A stretch of 64,000 nucleotides of DNA, taken from the NCBI GenBank assembly GCA_025201365.1, contig JAIXMF010000019.1, positions 186,001 to 250,000 of the forward strand, in the 5' to 3' direction. Below the pieces are notes generated by a model. That model saw only the letters and a program-made list of their open reading frames with translations. It was not told the origin of the DNA and did no database searches. Both the position numbers and the translations under genes were made by a program. This DNA comes from Syncephalis plumigaleata (Eukaryota; Zoopagomycota; Zoopagomycetes; Zoopagales; Piptocephalidaceae). Positions within the stretch are counted from its first letter, which is position 1, and the number at the start of each line of letters is the position of its first letter. Below, piece by piece: positions 12,796 through 26,102 of this stretch.

Positions 12796-15700
12796 TTAAG
12801 TTAATTTCGCGTAACTTGGTGGGGCAAGCATTCGACGTGCTCGCTTAATAACGAATAATGGCAGACTACTAACTGCCGTAATGACAAGTACACGCCACAC
12901 GAACGCCCAAGTTAAAATGAATTTCATATCTTTTGTCACGCGTATTAGTGGATAGATTACTTGATGTTTATATAGTTGTATGACACTTACCGAAATCAAC
13001 ATCGAGGAACGACATGGATCCAATGTAAATGCCAAGTGTCGCCACCTCGGCATATATCATGTAGCGATGCCTATCCATTATAGTTCAGCCAATTAGATTA
13101 ATTGTACCAAGGTAATGATAGATGCAATCCTCTTACCATGTAGTAATCTCGAATGCTACCATGAGCAATTCGTTTAGCACGAGAGCAGTAAATGAAATGG
13201 ATACAATGTTCATAAAGTCGTCTTTAAATAGCCAGATAGCCATCATCATAATGGCACCACCTAGTAGAATGCAAAATAGCATATAAGAATCGTCGTTATT
13301 CGTGACACGTTGTAACAATCAACTCACCTTGATACAAACTAATGAGGAGCCAGGAGAAGAATGTCTTATAGGAGAGTGAACGACCCTTATGCAATTCCTT
13401 ATACAATTCCGGATAAATGAGCGCGGTGTCCTCGCTAACATCGCGATCTAGCACGAGTGAGAATACCGGTGCCATGGTAAACACGGTGGAGTAGCCGGCA
13501 ACGAGTACACCCTGGTAGAGGGCGATGGGTGCATAGTAGAAGATGGACGAGAATACCGCTTGCATCACCGAGATGATCAATCCTCGATGAATGACGAATT
13601 GACTTAGCTTCGCCGATCGTTTGTAACTGTTACGGCCATGCCATAGCAGTAGTTTCGGTAGGTGTCTAAATTCCGTTACTGAAAAGTCGGCAGCCAACGA
13701 CGCTTGTCGTCCTTCTTTGCCTTCAATGCCCACGCCTACGTGTGCCGCTTGAATCATCGATACGTCATTGCCACCATCGCCAATGGCACATACACGTCGT
13801 TTGGTGGTCTGTTTAATAATACGCGTGATGTCGGCCTTTTGCGTAGGCGAGCATCGACAACAAACAACGGCGGGTAGTTGCACCGCCAGATGGATGAATT
13901 CATCGCGACATTGATCGAGACACAGCTGCAGTGATTCACCGTCGATAACTAGACAGCAGTCGCGTTTGTTACGCAGTGCATCCAACTCTTCTAGTAGCTC
14001 GTTGACACGGGTCACTATACGTACATTGTTAGATCTTCATTCATTCATCCAAATAAACAAATAAATAGATGTAATCATGTAACTTGCCTTTAGCAATTTG
14101 ATGGAATGTCTGACTACGTGATACAAGACGGGATGAGGTAGCGATACAAATGGCCGTTTCAATCTTATCGCCTATTCAATCGATCATGTTCAACTTATTA
14201 ACTGATGAGCAGTAACAAATTGCGATTATTATTATTAATTACTATTTACCGGTAAGCATCCATATCTTTAATCCAGCATTGCGAAGTACTTCTAGCGTAT
14301 TCTTTACATCATTCTAATGTTACATCATCATGATCATCATCATGTCAATGTTAATAATACTGCATTAATGTAACAAACAATTATCCGACTATTAATCGGC
14401 CAACTGACCTGTAGTCGATCTTCTACTCCAGTTAAACCTAGTAACTCCAAGTCATGCTCTAGTTCATCAATTGCTTCACGAATAGCTCCGCTTCTGTTGT
14501 AGAATGCAATCTTGGCGGCAGCATATCTAATAAATGCAATGATTAATTCTATCAACAATTTATTCTACAGTGTTGCTTTTATTTCTATATCTTACTTTTC
14601 CTGGAATGCTTTATATTCCTCCTCGGTTAATCGCTTTCGTGCCACGACTAGTGTACGCAATCCTTCACGCGCCATATTACCACATTCTTCATCCAACCTA
14701 TGGTTTATTATTTCAGTATTTGTTAGATCATCAATGGTATGAATACGCTATCATCGTCATGAGAAGCTTACCAATCGTTAAACTGTACAATACGCGTCAT
14801 GACTACATCGGCACCTTTCTCGTAGAATATAATCTCGCCTGTTGCCATATCTCGTACAATAATTCCCATTCGTTTAGTTTCACTCGTAAATGGGAATATA
14901 TCGAGTACAGTATACGTATGTTGTCCATCGGGTGCGGTCAACGTAATACTATGCAAGTCGCGTGCCGCCAAGCGTAACCCGACACTTGCCGTCCATCGTA
15001 CGATTGCCACTTCATCCGGCGATGCAGCTTGATAGGTGATCGACCCATCAATGTCCGACTCGATGGGCGTGACATTATGACATAGTGCCAGTGCCAGTGC
15101 CACATCCTTGACACGAGCGGACATATCCCTACGAACACGCGTGGCCATATCCGTTCCTATTACGTGATGCTTGTTAGCCTCGAATATCTATATTACTGCT
15201 TCAACAAGAGTATTACCTTCTCTGTGGAATGCCTCCACCAAATGGTTTGACACTTCATCCATGGAATCAGCGCTAAATGCCATTGTGCCCATATGTAGCT
15301 TCTTCAATTCCATATCTATCTCTAGTATTAATAAAAGATTGTATAATCCAATCATGCAAACTTGCCATTCTTTGTTAAAGTGCCCGTTTTATCCGACAAC
15401 AAATACTCGATACGACCCAATTCCTCGGGGATAGTACTTGTACGCACTACCGTACCCGGAATATCTTTGTCTCGCATGATCAGAGAAGAGTAGAGTGTCT
15501 TGCCCATGTCCAGATTAACTCGTAGACTAGTGGTCATGTCATTGCAAATGATTTTAGTAATTAATCATCTACGCTACTAGTAATGAACTTACCTGATGGG
15601 AATGATAGACGAGAACAAGATCAGAAATCGAACCAGGTAGACATACCAACGACCGCGAAACTCGTTCAATGCAATCAATAGTAGCGACATAAGAAATGTA

Positions 15701-17450
15701 ACCAGACATAAGATCTGCAGCGCGTATTAATATTATTGTAAAGGCAAAGCTACCTGAATGATATCTCGTTTACCTTTGATAGTCGATTAATCTCCGAGTC
15801 GAGTAGGCCCATCTTTGTCTCGGCCTGATTCGTGTTCATTACCGCTCGTGTTTCCTTGCCTGTATAAATGACGACACCGATGGCACTACCAGCTGCGAGT
15901 ACCGTATTCGCCCATAGTGTATTCTCTACACCCAATGAATCCACCTTGTTACAACGAGTAAGTACACATTCTATGTCTGCTACCCATCATTAGCTTACCA
16001 TTGATTCTGACTGCGGGGATGCACCCGATGCGAATTGCGATCGAGTCAATGTCCCAATAAACGTGTGGATATCCTTATGAGGTCGGTCAGCTATTACAAC
16101 AAGCACAAGAACAGCAATAGAAGAAATCATATGCCAAGTACATTAATAACTAGCGATATTATACATGTCTAGATAGTTACCATTAATATAAGCATTGAGC
16201 TGTAGTAAAGATAGATCACTTGGCAAATGCTGTGTGGAAGGAACGGCAATTCTATATAATAGCATTGTTATTACTAGTATATTTCATCGCGTATCATTGC
16301 TATTAACCTTAATTTCCAATCTGTTTCGCCATCTAGTTGATCTGTTCTCAAGAAGCATGTACCATCCTGCTCTGTGGTACGTAATAGAATCATATCTGCA
16401 GGAACCTATATTTACAGTTGAACAATTTGACATACTCTACCAGTGCATCATGCTGCTACTTACCCGTTGATCTTTGCAAATGACAATCAAGTCGCCTACT
16501 GTAATGTCGGCTGCTGCAACATCTTGCTGTTCACCATCCATTCCTAGTCGTTGATATCTCTGTGCATTCGCTTCTTTATCACGTCGTCGTCGTTTTAGAT
16601 CATCCCTAGCCTCGGTGGCCATAGTCACCATAAGAACAAAGCAAAGTGGACCAACATACGTAATTATATATCCTAATCTCATAGTAATATTAGTATGAAT
16701 ATTACTAAATGATGCTCAACATCCATGACTATCATTACCAATTTGCAGTTCAGGTATCAATTGAGAAAGTGCCACCAATAAGAAATAAAGATTAAAAAAG
16801 AACTTGAACTGCTCATAGAGTACCACAGGAATAAATGTTAACAGATTGTATTTCTGATTACATACGGCGTTTGATGCATATTTATAACGAGTAGTTCGTT
16901 CAGCAGCAACTATTATACACTCGTCAGTTAGTTAAAGATCAATTAATGATGCTCACTTACCGAATCTACTGCCCAATGGTATAACGCGCGAGCCATCCTT
17001 AGCTCGTCCGAAACTAACTGAAGCGCCCAAGTATTCGTCATCGCCTGTCTCGGCTGAATTACGACTATCGCGTAACATGGACCGTCTCTGTCTAGTCGAT
17101 AGGTTCGACTGGTACGTAATCAGTTAGCAACAAGCTGACGAAGCATTAGGTTATACGTTCGCGGACACAACACAACCCACCTCCATAGCCTCCTCTTCAA
17201 TACTCATACTGCCTAGCCGACCGCGTTGTCTGGCCATTAACGGCGCTGTACTGCCTTCTTCATCGTCGGACAGCCGTGCTTTACCCATAATACTTGTTGC
17301 GTCGACCTTGCCCTCTGACATAGACCTGTTTAACTCCTCGAATGTGGAGTGAGTTTGCGTTTCTTGCAAAGGAAACGATTCCACTTCTTGATGACTGCGA
17401 TAGTCGTCGTCGTTGTTATTATGGTTGTTATTGCTGTATGACGAGGCCAT
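12796..17450 (-). CDS. NEO1: Neo1/ATP9-type phospholipid flippase (P4-ATPase)
   Basis: P4-ATPase that moves aminophospholipids to the cytosolic leaflet of Golgi/endosome membranes. About 20 short exons. The variable Ser-rich N-terminus begins [16 protein letters not shown]. Then come TM1-2 ([35 protein letters not shown]), the Neo1/ATP9-specific basic stretch [20 protein letters not shown], the actuator [10 protein letters not shown], and the TM4 motif [12 protein letters not shown] rejoined over an intron. The phosphorylation site DKTGTLTKN is at about 15367-15393, and the hinge is [21 protein letters not shown]. The C-terminal membrane block ends in [12 protein letters not shown]. Neo1/ATP9 differs from other P4-ATPases in needing no Cdc50 subunit; its known partners are Dop1 and Mon2. 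DGGNDV instead of DGANDV is typical of this subclass. Donor sites are ordinary GT types. Confidence 0.93.
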
Positions 17451-17788
17451 ACAATAGAGTAATCAGCAAAGAGTCCATATACGTCTGGCTAGACGGTGTA
17501 ATCTTTAATAAATAGCTCTGAGGTGTATATCACTGTAGTTACAACAAGGGAGAAAGTGAGAGAAAAGGTTTTTATTAACAAATAAGTTGCTATTAGTAAA
17601 TTTGTTAATCATTGATTAGTAGCATTGCTATCAACACTTATTAGCAATTTACTTGACTCTAGTGTAGCCACTCTCATGTAATGAAGATTATTGCCATACT
17701 GATCGTATGTAAGTATATTTTAGGAATAGAAATAATAATATAACGCTAATTGACTGATTGGCTGACTAGTTGGTTGAATTGAACACTA
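17451..17788. other. Intergenic, NEO1 promoter side
   Basis: AT-rich spacer between NEO1 and the small Cys-rich gene (same strand). No feature recognised. Confidence 0.45.
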
Positions 17789-18007
17789 TCATTCCAATGG
17801 CGGTAATTTGAGACCAGGTGTGGGCGATGGTCCTTGTCCTAGCGCAACACAAGTGTTATTTGGCGCGCATACCAATCCTGCCATACAGCGATGAGTGGCG
17901 GGTCTACCACCACACGGACTGCCTACATTACTTGGGATCAATCGAGCGGGGATAGCAATGCAGAGCAATGCGAATAGAAAACTGATGACTGTTGCAAGAA
18001 TAATCAT
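17789..18007 (-). CDS. Small secreted Cys-rich protein (72 residues)
   Basis: A single-exon frame of 72 residues. The first 22 or so (MIILATVISFLFALLCIAIP) form a signal peptide. The mature part has one four-Cys module, CGGRPATHRCMAGLVC then NNTC, followed by a Pro/Gly tail (GPSPTPGLKLPP). The spacing CGG-x6-C-x3-GLVC-x4-C is that of the two modules in the larger secreted protein at 10885-11961, so they belong to one local family. I do not recognise a named domain. Small size, secretion and four Cys are effector-like or wall-protein-like traits; that is inference. An intron-less reading fits, but a small protein this short needs transcript support. Confidence 0.6.
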   Translation of the reverse strand: MIILATVISFLFALLCIAIPARLIPSNVGSPCGGRPATHRCMAGLVCAPNNTCVALGQGPSPTPGLKLPPLE

Positions 18008-18714
18008 AGCGGGCTATCGTTCTTGTGCTTGCGGGTTTACGGAATGGACGAGAGGTTGCTGCTGCTTTCTTGGAAAGACGAATTGCTATACCGTTCCGTA
18101 TTTACGAGTAAATGGTATAAGCCATTTTATATAGTCGTCCGCGCATTCTACTGCTACTATGAGCAAGCATGCCAGTCTTGGAAGTCTAATGACAGGTACA
18201 TCTATTAGTTTGCCTGCCTATTCATTCGTAATTTGATGGCTTGCCCTTCATGATGATTGTCACTACAAAATGATCATCTTGGCAGTATTTGAAAGATCGC
18301 CGAGCTGCCAAGAAGTGTACAAGCTATAGGCATCCTCATCATTATCATCATGTCATCGCAACATTCATTTGTATGTATCGTATAGCTGCTTAATTCCATT
18401 TAACAGAAAAATACACACAATACTTGACAATTGACATTAAATGAATCGCCGTATCAATCTAATATCCATTTGTAAATACGTGTATAACTAGTGCTACTGA
18501 AATGTCATCTTCTTTACACGTGTAGCAATGTTGAATACTGCAGTGTGTAACTCTAAAAGAACTGGCCTGCATCCAGTGATAGCAGCTAATTAACGGTAGA
18601 TGCTAGAATACATTTACCTGAGATATAACAATCAATGAAGACACTTCTTGACTAGATGTCGATCATAATGTATAGAGGTTAAAGTTAGCTTTATTGATTT
18701 GCCACAACTTTACA
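18008..18714. other. Intergenic
   Basis: Spacer between the small Cys-rich gene and the 3' end of STT3. No coding signal or repeat recognised. Confidence 0.5.
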
Positions 18715-21057
18715 CTAGTATTTCTTCATCACTTTACGCTTCCTACGACGATTCTCCTCGAAGGCAGCCGCATCCTGCAATGGACGACCCAAGTTGTCGG
18801 GTTTCTTCAGCTTGTAAATACGGACGATCCAGTTCTCACTCGTGTAGACCTCGTCAACCGTGGAGAGCTTGATGCCCTTGGAGGCAACGGATGTTTGTCG
18901 CACACGATCCCACGCCTGGCCATTGCTATACAGTTCGTGTATGCGATAATAGTTCAGCTTATACATTAAGCTGTCTTTCATCGTCTTGGATGCCTCGTCG
19001 TCGACGCGATACTGCCCTTTAGACGAGTAAAAGTCGGCCTCCTGCACGAGGTGCGGATAGACACCCTGCGCAATGCGAACCATCCAGAGGAATTTGTTGA
19101 TGTCATCGCCGCCATAGCCGAGTACAGAGCCATGAATAACGAGCACGTAGTCAACATCGAGCTTGCGCATGACTTCGTAAGCCAACGGCTCAGGAGAGGC
19201 TAGGGCCAAGCCAACCGTCGCAATATGGGTGTTGTTCCACGTGTTGTTGTCAACGATAACCGTACGATTAGCCATGCCCGCAATCTGGTAACCATAGTCC
19301 CACCATGATAGAATCTTTGCATCGGGCGCAGTATTCTCCTGTAGCCAGAAGTAAGCCTCGCGGAAGTCATCGATGATATGTTGTCGCCCATCGGACGTGT
19401 AGGACGAAAGAATGATGGACGGCGACGAGTAAGAATGGCTTGTAACCCATGTGCAATGCCAGATAAACTGCACCATCATATAGGCAAAGACGGCAATGGT
19501 GCCAAGTTTAGGGAAATCGTCGCGAAGATAATCCCTCTTTTGATGAGCGTCGCCTTCCGAAGAGAGAGACGATGAACGAGCCCGTTTACCGCTCTCGTCC
19601 GTGTTAGCAGCACCGGTCGTGGCAGGGGATTTCTTATCAACATCCACTGTTTGCGCGGATGTTACACCGGTAGTGGCACTAGCCGGCGCTGACTTCAAGT
19701 AGACGTCGAGCACATTAGATACGGCAATGGCAGCGGCAACACATACAACTGGCGTCAACGTAAGTACGAGACGGATCATAACACCGGCGAAATAGGTGGC
19801 CGCCGCTGCAAACAACACGATAAACACATGCTCATCCTTCAGCTTACGGAAGCTAAAGTAGATACCGGCCGGGAAAAGGAATGTAAGCAGTTGAAGATCG
19901 AAGAAGATGCTAGACCATGGTGTAGGCTGATGCTCAGACACCGAAGCAATAATCGGGATATGTTTCTTGGCATAGCCCGTGTCCCACAACGAGTAGAAAC
20001 GACCCGTCCATGGTGCGATATAGCCACGCATCGTAAGGAACACCAAGGCAGTGAACGATAACACGAATGTAATACCGACCGATACTAGCAATAGAGTACG
20101 GAATTGTTTGCTAGCCAAATGACTGCGTACCAGTTGCACGAATGCCACAATCTGAATAAGACCGAATATACCTGCGATTACATGTTAGGCACACGTGTAG
20201 ACATCGGAGCTATTTCCTCGCTTACCTAGTGCGGCCATATGCTCGCTAGTACGTGTTGGCTGGAATCCAACAAATGGAATCTGCATCGAATAGAGCGTGC
20301 CGATGGCGTAGAAGGTCGAGTAGGCGACGTAGACACGATTCGAGAATCGACCCATAAGTAATAGGACGAAGACGTGTAGAGGAATTAGATTAATGGGAAA
20401 GACATAGCCACCCCAGGTGGACACCATGTAAAAGTAAGTGATGGCCGCGATACCGCCAAAGAACGCCGATCCCGTTTTGACCGCTTTGAGCCAAAAGTAG
20501 AACGTCAACATCATCTGGAAGATGGCGATGCCTTCGTAATCGTAAGAGCCGGCCACCGATCGGGAGATGTAACCAGGAGCCACGCCGATAAACAAAGCGG
20601 CCAACAAACCAGTTCGACTGTCCTTGAGTTCTTTCGCGACCAAGTAGGTGGCTACCGCGCACAGGCCAGAGAATATGGGAGCCATAAACACGCATATGTT
20701 GCGAATATCCACGGGAAAGCCAACGGTGTGCAGTGTATTCCAGATGGCAGCTGCCGTAATCATTAGGCCAGGATAGAGGGTGCCGCCTACAATACGGCCC
20801 AGCGGATACCAGCTTGTCTCGTCGAACCAGTTCCAGAACTGATGCAGATCATGCTCCACCAGATAGCGCGTTGTACGATAGTTGAACCACGGATCGAACT
20901 CGTGGATAACCGATTCGAAACGAATAACGGAAAAGAGACGCGACGCAAAAGCCACCAATGCGATACTGGTCAAGATGACCACACGCAGCAAACGCGTCTG
21001 GTTGTCTGTGTTCAACGACAACATACGCAAAAAGAAAGCGACAGCGTGCTCAAACAA
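18715..21057 (-). CDS. STT3: Oligosaccharyltransferase catalytic subunit Stt3
   Basis: Catalytic subunit of the ER oligosaccharyltransferase, which transfers the lipid-linked glycan to Asn in N-x-S/T sequons. Two exons, 20226-21057 and 18715-20171, with a 54-nt intron; 762 residues (yeast Stt3 has 718). The N-terminal multi-pass membrane part has the first DxD-type metal motif [10 protein letters not shown], then [11 protein letters not shown] and [24 protein letters not shown] in the loop corresponds to the SVSE motif. The lumenal domain carries the acceptor-binding [10 protein letters not shown] (19291-19305 codes WWDYG) and the [11 protein letters not shown] block. A charged Ser/Thr/Lys-rich insert (about [20 protein letters not shown]) sits in a loop before the last membrane segment and explains the extra length. 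Start chosen at MFEHAVAF. It is divergent from the next gene. Confidence 0.96.
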
Positions 21058-21374
21058 TAGTATTTATAAAGAGAGATGGTAAGTAAACAAGAGGAAAAGT
21101 ATCACTGATCATAGGCTATGTTCGACAAAGAGATACGTGCGTGCGTGCGTGTGTGTGTTTGCGAAGCAAAGTGAAGTGCATACGAAAGGAATGGTTCATC
21201 ATTCGATTAGGCAAGCGCAAATGCCACGTCAATCATCCGGTCGGACCGGGTCAAGTTAACTTGTATCATTCTGTATTTAAATCAGAACCAAGCCATCAGC
21301 AAAATAGTAATAAAAGGAACATTGATTGTCTTTCATTCCAGTTTAATATATACACCTATTTATTTTATAATTTA
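21058..21374. promoter_or_regulatory. Divergent intergenic region (STT3 / ZNF511-like)
   Basis: Roughly 320 bases between two divergent start codons, so it must hold both promoters. It contains a short TGCG/TG alternating run (21138-21160). No specific binding site can be named. Confidence 0.45.
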
Positions 21375-22290
21375 ATGGAGAAAAGTGCTGCCTCTATAGC
21401 AAGGCGGAATCTTTATAGGCCACAAAAGCGACGTATACCGCAAAATGACCCCTTCTTCCTCGAGGGGAATCTCACCGCTCATAGACACGTACGTCAACTA
21501 AATAGTAGTCGGCACGTAGAAGAAGAAAATGAAGTAATGACCACCATTCCAGAGGTTGATGAAGTATTGGAAAGTATAGGTATCAAAGCGCTTGATGAAC
21601 CGATAGTTTGTCATGAAGCACCTGGTTGCGATAGACATCCGCTAAGTTTCTGGTCGACGATCGACTACGAGCAGCATTATCGGTTAGCTCACTGGTATCG
21701 CTGTGAGACGTGTCGCGATCGACGTGTATTTCCAGGAGAGTTTTGGCTTCAATTGCATTTTACAGAGTTTCACGATCCGCAGATAGCTATTCGTCGAGAA
21801 CGCGGTGAGAAAACGGTAAGCGACATTGTTGAACATCGACAGCTAGTACATACATCACGCTGATGGTTTGTATAATAAAATAACTAGTATCAATGCTACG
21901 TGGAAGGTTGCCAGCGGAAGTTTGCTACTCCTCGAACTCGTCGATTACATCTAGTTGATGCACATCAATTTCCGCGTTCTTTTCGATTTGATTTGGTCGC
22001 TAATGGATTACGGTCTAGAGTGTACGGTGGAAATAAAGGTGGAAATCGACGAACAAAACACAGATCGTATCGAGGAGTAGAGGATGCTTCATCAACTAGG
22101 TATGTATGATACTATGTCATTGACAACGCTTCTAACTAGTTTATATTTCAGCGAAACGATGGAGGAGTATACCACCACCACTGATCATATGGATGAGTCA
22201 TCTTCAATGGCGTTGGATGACTTGTCGGAACAACTACAGCATACCTCTATCGACGTGCCGAAGGATATAAACGTTTCACGTTTGATGTAG
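21375..22290 (+). CDS. ZNF511-like C2H2 zinc-finger protein
   Basis: Three exons (21375-21815, 21888-22099, 22152-22290) give 263 residues. The finger region resembles animal ZNF511 and its fungal relatives: CHEAPGCDRHPLSF...HYRLAH, CETCRDRRVFPGEFWLQLHF then EFHD, and, rejoined across the first intron, YQCYVEGCQRKFATPRTRR then HLVDAHQFPRSFRFDL. The closing H-x5-FRFD segment is the family hallmark. The C-terminus is acidic and Ser/Thr-rich (TTTDHMDESSSMALDDLSEQ). I chose the start MEKSAAS; upstream in-frame sequence has no other Met that fits. Family function is poorly known; nucleic-acid binding is inferred from the fingers. Confidence 0.8.
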
Positions 22291-23778
22291 AGGAAGGTAA
22301 TAGCTTGCAATGACTTTGATGAAATAATAATGGCAGGTGTACCATTCATTGAACATCGATAGAATATAATATGAGCGATAAAGCTAGTAGGACATTTGCA
22401 ACATTAAACAATCAGTTTACTGATTTTAATGGGATGGACACTTTATTCTATCTTAATATATGTGTCATTTTCTATAATCACTTGTAAGTATACACTTAAA
22501 AAAAGATCAATTGTATCGGAGGAATGCTGCATTGTCTAATAAAAAGAAAATAGAGTGCTACACATAGCTACCATCACAATATGCGCGATTGATATCTACG
22601 AATGAAAGAGAAAAAGAAAGCAAGCTGGAAATCATCCTGTGTGTGTGTGTGTGTGAGTATATGAGGCCTGAAAGAGCAGCGCAAGATCGATCTAATCGAC
22701 AATTATTACGATTAGAGATACGTGTGCGCGCACGCATTCCAGCACTCGGGTTGATTTTCAGGCTTGATTGTATATATATACATATCGGCCATTTTGGCCA
22801 TGTATATATGAGTGTGTATATGGGTGTATGTATGAGTGTATAATTGTTGTATATGAGTGTATATGTTGATAATCTGAATAATAGGATGGTAGTATAATGA
22901 GCCGTGCTTGAATCAATTTGTAATTCGCGTCACAATGCCCAAAGCCATCCTTGACTTGGAAGAAAAGTAGAGTTAAAGAAATAGATGATGAACAAAAAAG
23001 AAAGAGAACGCAAAAATGCAGCTGTGCGCGTACCTGCTAGCTAGATGTCAATCCAGTAGCAAACATACAAAAATGGAGTGATCAAAATATAAAATAAATC
23101 TAGCGCCAATAATAAAAAGAAGAAAACGACGCGAAAGTATATATAAAAAAGAAAGAAAGAGAATGTGGAATCAGATATACAAACGAGAGTAAACGATATG
23201 CGAAGCTGGGACATACAAGCGCTAATCGAAGGTTAATGAGGATATGTACGGCTGTCAAGTGCTACGCAGAGCAATAGGGCGGTCAGCACCGGGCGACCAC
23301 AGCGTATCCTAGACATGAATCTTCAATGGCAGAGGTATCTAGCCCATCGGACAACATCTTCGAGCAAGATAAGTGAGTTGCTGTGGCGTATAAAGTTGTC
23401 GTGGGATGATAAGACTGCGAATGCAAATATGATGCAGTGGGATGTCAACCATTGACATTGACACCTTTCTGTGCTAACAAGAAAAGAATAGATGCTTGGC
23501 AATAGAGAAAGGGAAAGAAGGGGGTGGCGAAAAATGAAGTAGGCGAGGAAATGGAGAACGCATTAAACGAAGGCAGCGATGATGATGATGATGATGATGA
23601 TGACGAGGATAATGTATAATAGTAGTAGTAGTAAATGAGCGAGTAAATAGGAGAGAAACGAATAAACGAACGCGCGAGAAATGAACGCAACTTGATGATA
23701 AATGCTAATCGCTTAGAAATGAAGTGAAAACGACGATGCAAATGAATAACGATAGCGCGACATTACCACTAGTCTACC
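22291..23778. other. Intergenic with simple repeats and a purine-rich strand
   Basis: Holds a (GT)n run near 22637-22655, a degenerate TGTATATGAGTG array at about 22798-22870, long purine-rich stretches on the plus strand (22970-23740) and a (GAT)n run at about 23577-23603. The right part is probably the 3' UTR of the minus-strand zinc-finger gene. No other gene seen. Confidence 0.5.
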
Positions 23779-25171
23779 TTATCCGATGGTGTGAGCGGCA
23801 TGGACAAGGGCATCGAGTGATGAGGCACGATATGTCGTGGCAGCTTGATGATGATGCTGATGATGATGATGTTCCTTGTCAGTCATATCCATGCCGTGAC
23901 TAGTCGACGATTTATAGGCGAGATTGAAGTTATGACTATCCGATGCCACCGGGGAAGCGGGAAGACGCGGGAACTCTGAGAGAAGCCTCGAATAACCGTA
24001 GGTGATGGAGGAGGCAAGTAGAGCGCGCTAGGATGCTCGGGATGGCGGAACACCGATGTAGCAGGCAATAGATGTGCCGATGATGTCGATGTCGATGTCG
24101 TATTAGCAACAGGCAACATTTGCTGTGGTTCCGGCGAGTGGGAGCCATTCTCGCTCCACTAGGAGAGGATCGACCGGATGACATGACTGAAGGACTGGAC
24201 ACCGTTGGGGAAGCCGGTGGCTGGTAGAAGTCGAATCGAATGGCTTGCATGCCGTCAACTGCCTTAGACACAGCACCGTGATGATTGTGGTGATGTTGAT
24301 GCTGATGATGTTGATGCGCCATGCCAGTCATGATGTTGCCACGTTGTTGAGTCGACATGTTGTTGCGTAGTACGCGTGGTGACATTGGTGGCGTGCGACC
24401 GGAGAGTGCGAGGGCAGCTTCGGTTGCATTTCGCTGTACTCGACGGTCAATCTCCGATTGCAATTGACCGGAGGAACCGCGCATACGATTTGGCAGACGA
24501 CGAGAACGGCCGCTAAGATGAGTGCGATAGTGCTGCATCATATTATCCTGACGGGAGAAACGCGAGGTGCAGCCCTCCATTGGGCAGTGGAAGTTCTTCT
24601 CGCCAGTATGAATACGATTATGTCGAGCGAGATGACCACTAGTGGTGAAGGATTTGTCGCAGTTTGGATACTGGCAGCGATATTTACGCTTAGTTGTAGT
24701 GCTGGTACTACCAGTCACAGACGAGTTAGCGGTGTGAACGGCGAGGACTGGTAGTTTAACCACCTGTGGCTGTCGTGGAATGGTCGGTGTGGTCGGTGAA
24801 GTGGGGACCGACATTGTGATAGGCGTGGCATTCACAAAGACAGCAGGTCGCGTTGAGCCAGCTGATGTATTAGGAAAGCTGTCAGGCATACTATTATTGT
24901 TGTTGTCGCTGGAGACAGCGTGCAAATGTTGACGGAGCGATGGTAGTGTCGGTGTGAATGGATGGCTGTAATGAGTTGGACTCACTGGACTGACATCGCC
25001 GGTAGAACCGACGGAACCGCATGCTCCATCTACATATTGATTGCTGGTTGAGCGTGCATTATTCATTAGCGCTGGACTAATGGGAGATGGTGGGCAGATC
25101 ACAAGAGGAGCAGGAATGCGACTGCGTTGAATACGCTCCTGAGTGATGGCGTAGTTGGATTGACCTTGCAT
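23779..25171 (-). CDS. Nrg1-like C2H2 transcription factor
   Basis: DNA-binding regulator with two adjacent C2H2 fingers: CQYPNCDKSFTTSGHLARH, then RIHTGEKNFHCPMEGCTSRF, then SRQDNMMQHYRTH (about 24510-24690). The pair KSFTTSGHLARHNRIHTGEK plus RFSRQDNMMQHYRTH is the signature of the Nrg1/Nrg2 repressor group. The N-terminus is Ser/Pro/Thr-rich with several SPxSP sites, and a His-rich run lies after the fingers. The frame is sound from 25171 to about 24155. After that, conserved-looking Ser/Pro-rich sequence continues in a second frame (PEPQQMLPVANTTSTSTSS) and then a third (ASPVASDSHNFNLAYKSS, ending HTIG at 23779), which implies two single-base slips. Sequence errors are likelier than decay. 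A likely 5' UTR intron has its donor at about 25303 and acceptor at about 25187. Confidence 0.75.
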
Positions 25172-26075
25172 GTTGTAGTATTTAACTGCGGTAACAGTAA
25201 AGATTGGTATGAATACTAGTGGTGCAAGTGGCTATCGTCGAGATATACACAACCAGCGTTAGTACACATTGTAATGCCAACATTCGCCCGCTTATACTTA
25301 CCGATAATTAGGTAAGAATCAAAAACTTGAACTTTAAACAAATTGCTTGACCTAGGATAATAGCTGAACTGTGGCTATACTAGCTAAATACTATTGTCGA
25401 GTTGTGAAAATAAAAGAACGTTAGCTACCGGATCTTGTTGTTATTACGCTTTATAGCACGCCCATCAAGCACCTTTAGCATTTGATGAACACGAGCAGTA
25501 AACGGAAATATACAAGTAATATATACATATGCAGATAAAGGAAATATACCAAGTGATACACTGGATGAATGAATGAATGAATGATACAAGTGCTATGAAA
25601 TTCAAAGCAATAGAATGGATCAAATAAACCGCTGTTACAATATTGATGCAACACGAAGATGACTAGGCGATGGCGATGGCGATTAATATCGACAATGAGA
25701 ATGGCATAGATACATTGGTAGAGGATATTAAGGAGAGGTAGTTCATCATGAAGCGATTAATTGCAACTTGAATTATAATAGGCGAACTGCATGAGCCATG
25801 AATGAATGGATGAGAATATTGTATGCAATGCTCCTACCATTCTGTACAACGACCATAGTAGGCATGACTATAGACAGGACACGAGTAAAAAAACAGGATA
25901 TACAATGTAGTACCATGAATATTGCTTAAACTCATAGGTGGTGTGTGCGTAGCGTATGTTGAATATGAGTGGTGCGTTGCTCAGGGGGGAGAGGAGGATG
26001 AGGAAGAAGAAGATAGGTGAAGAAGCAACTGGTTTGCAGTGCTAAGGTCGCTGCGAAATGATACGACCGCCTAAG

Positions 26076-26102
26076 CACACACACACACGCGCGCGCGCGC
26101 AC
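26076..26102. repeat. (CA)n followed by (CG)n alternating tract
   Basis: Purine-pyrimidine alternation over about 27 bases, CA units then CG units, a type that can adopt Z-DNA. A similar CA-then-CG tract lies at about 57876-57901. Confidence 0.8.
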
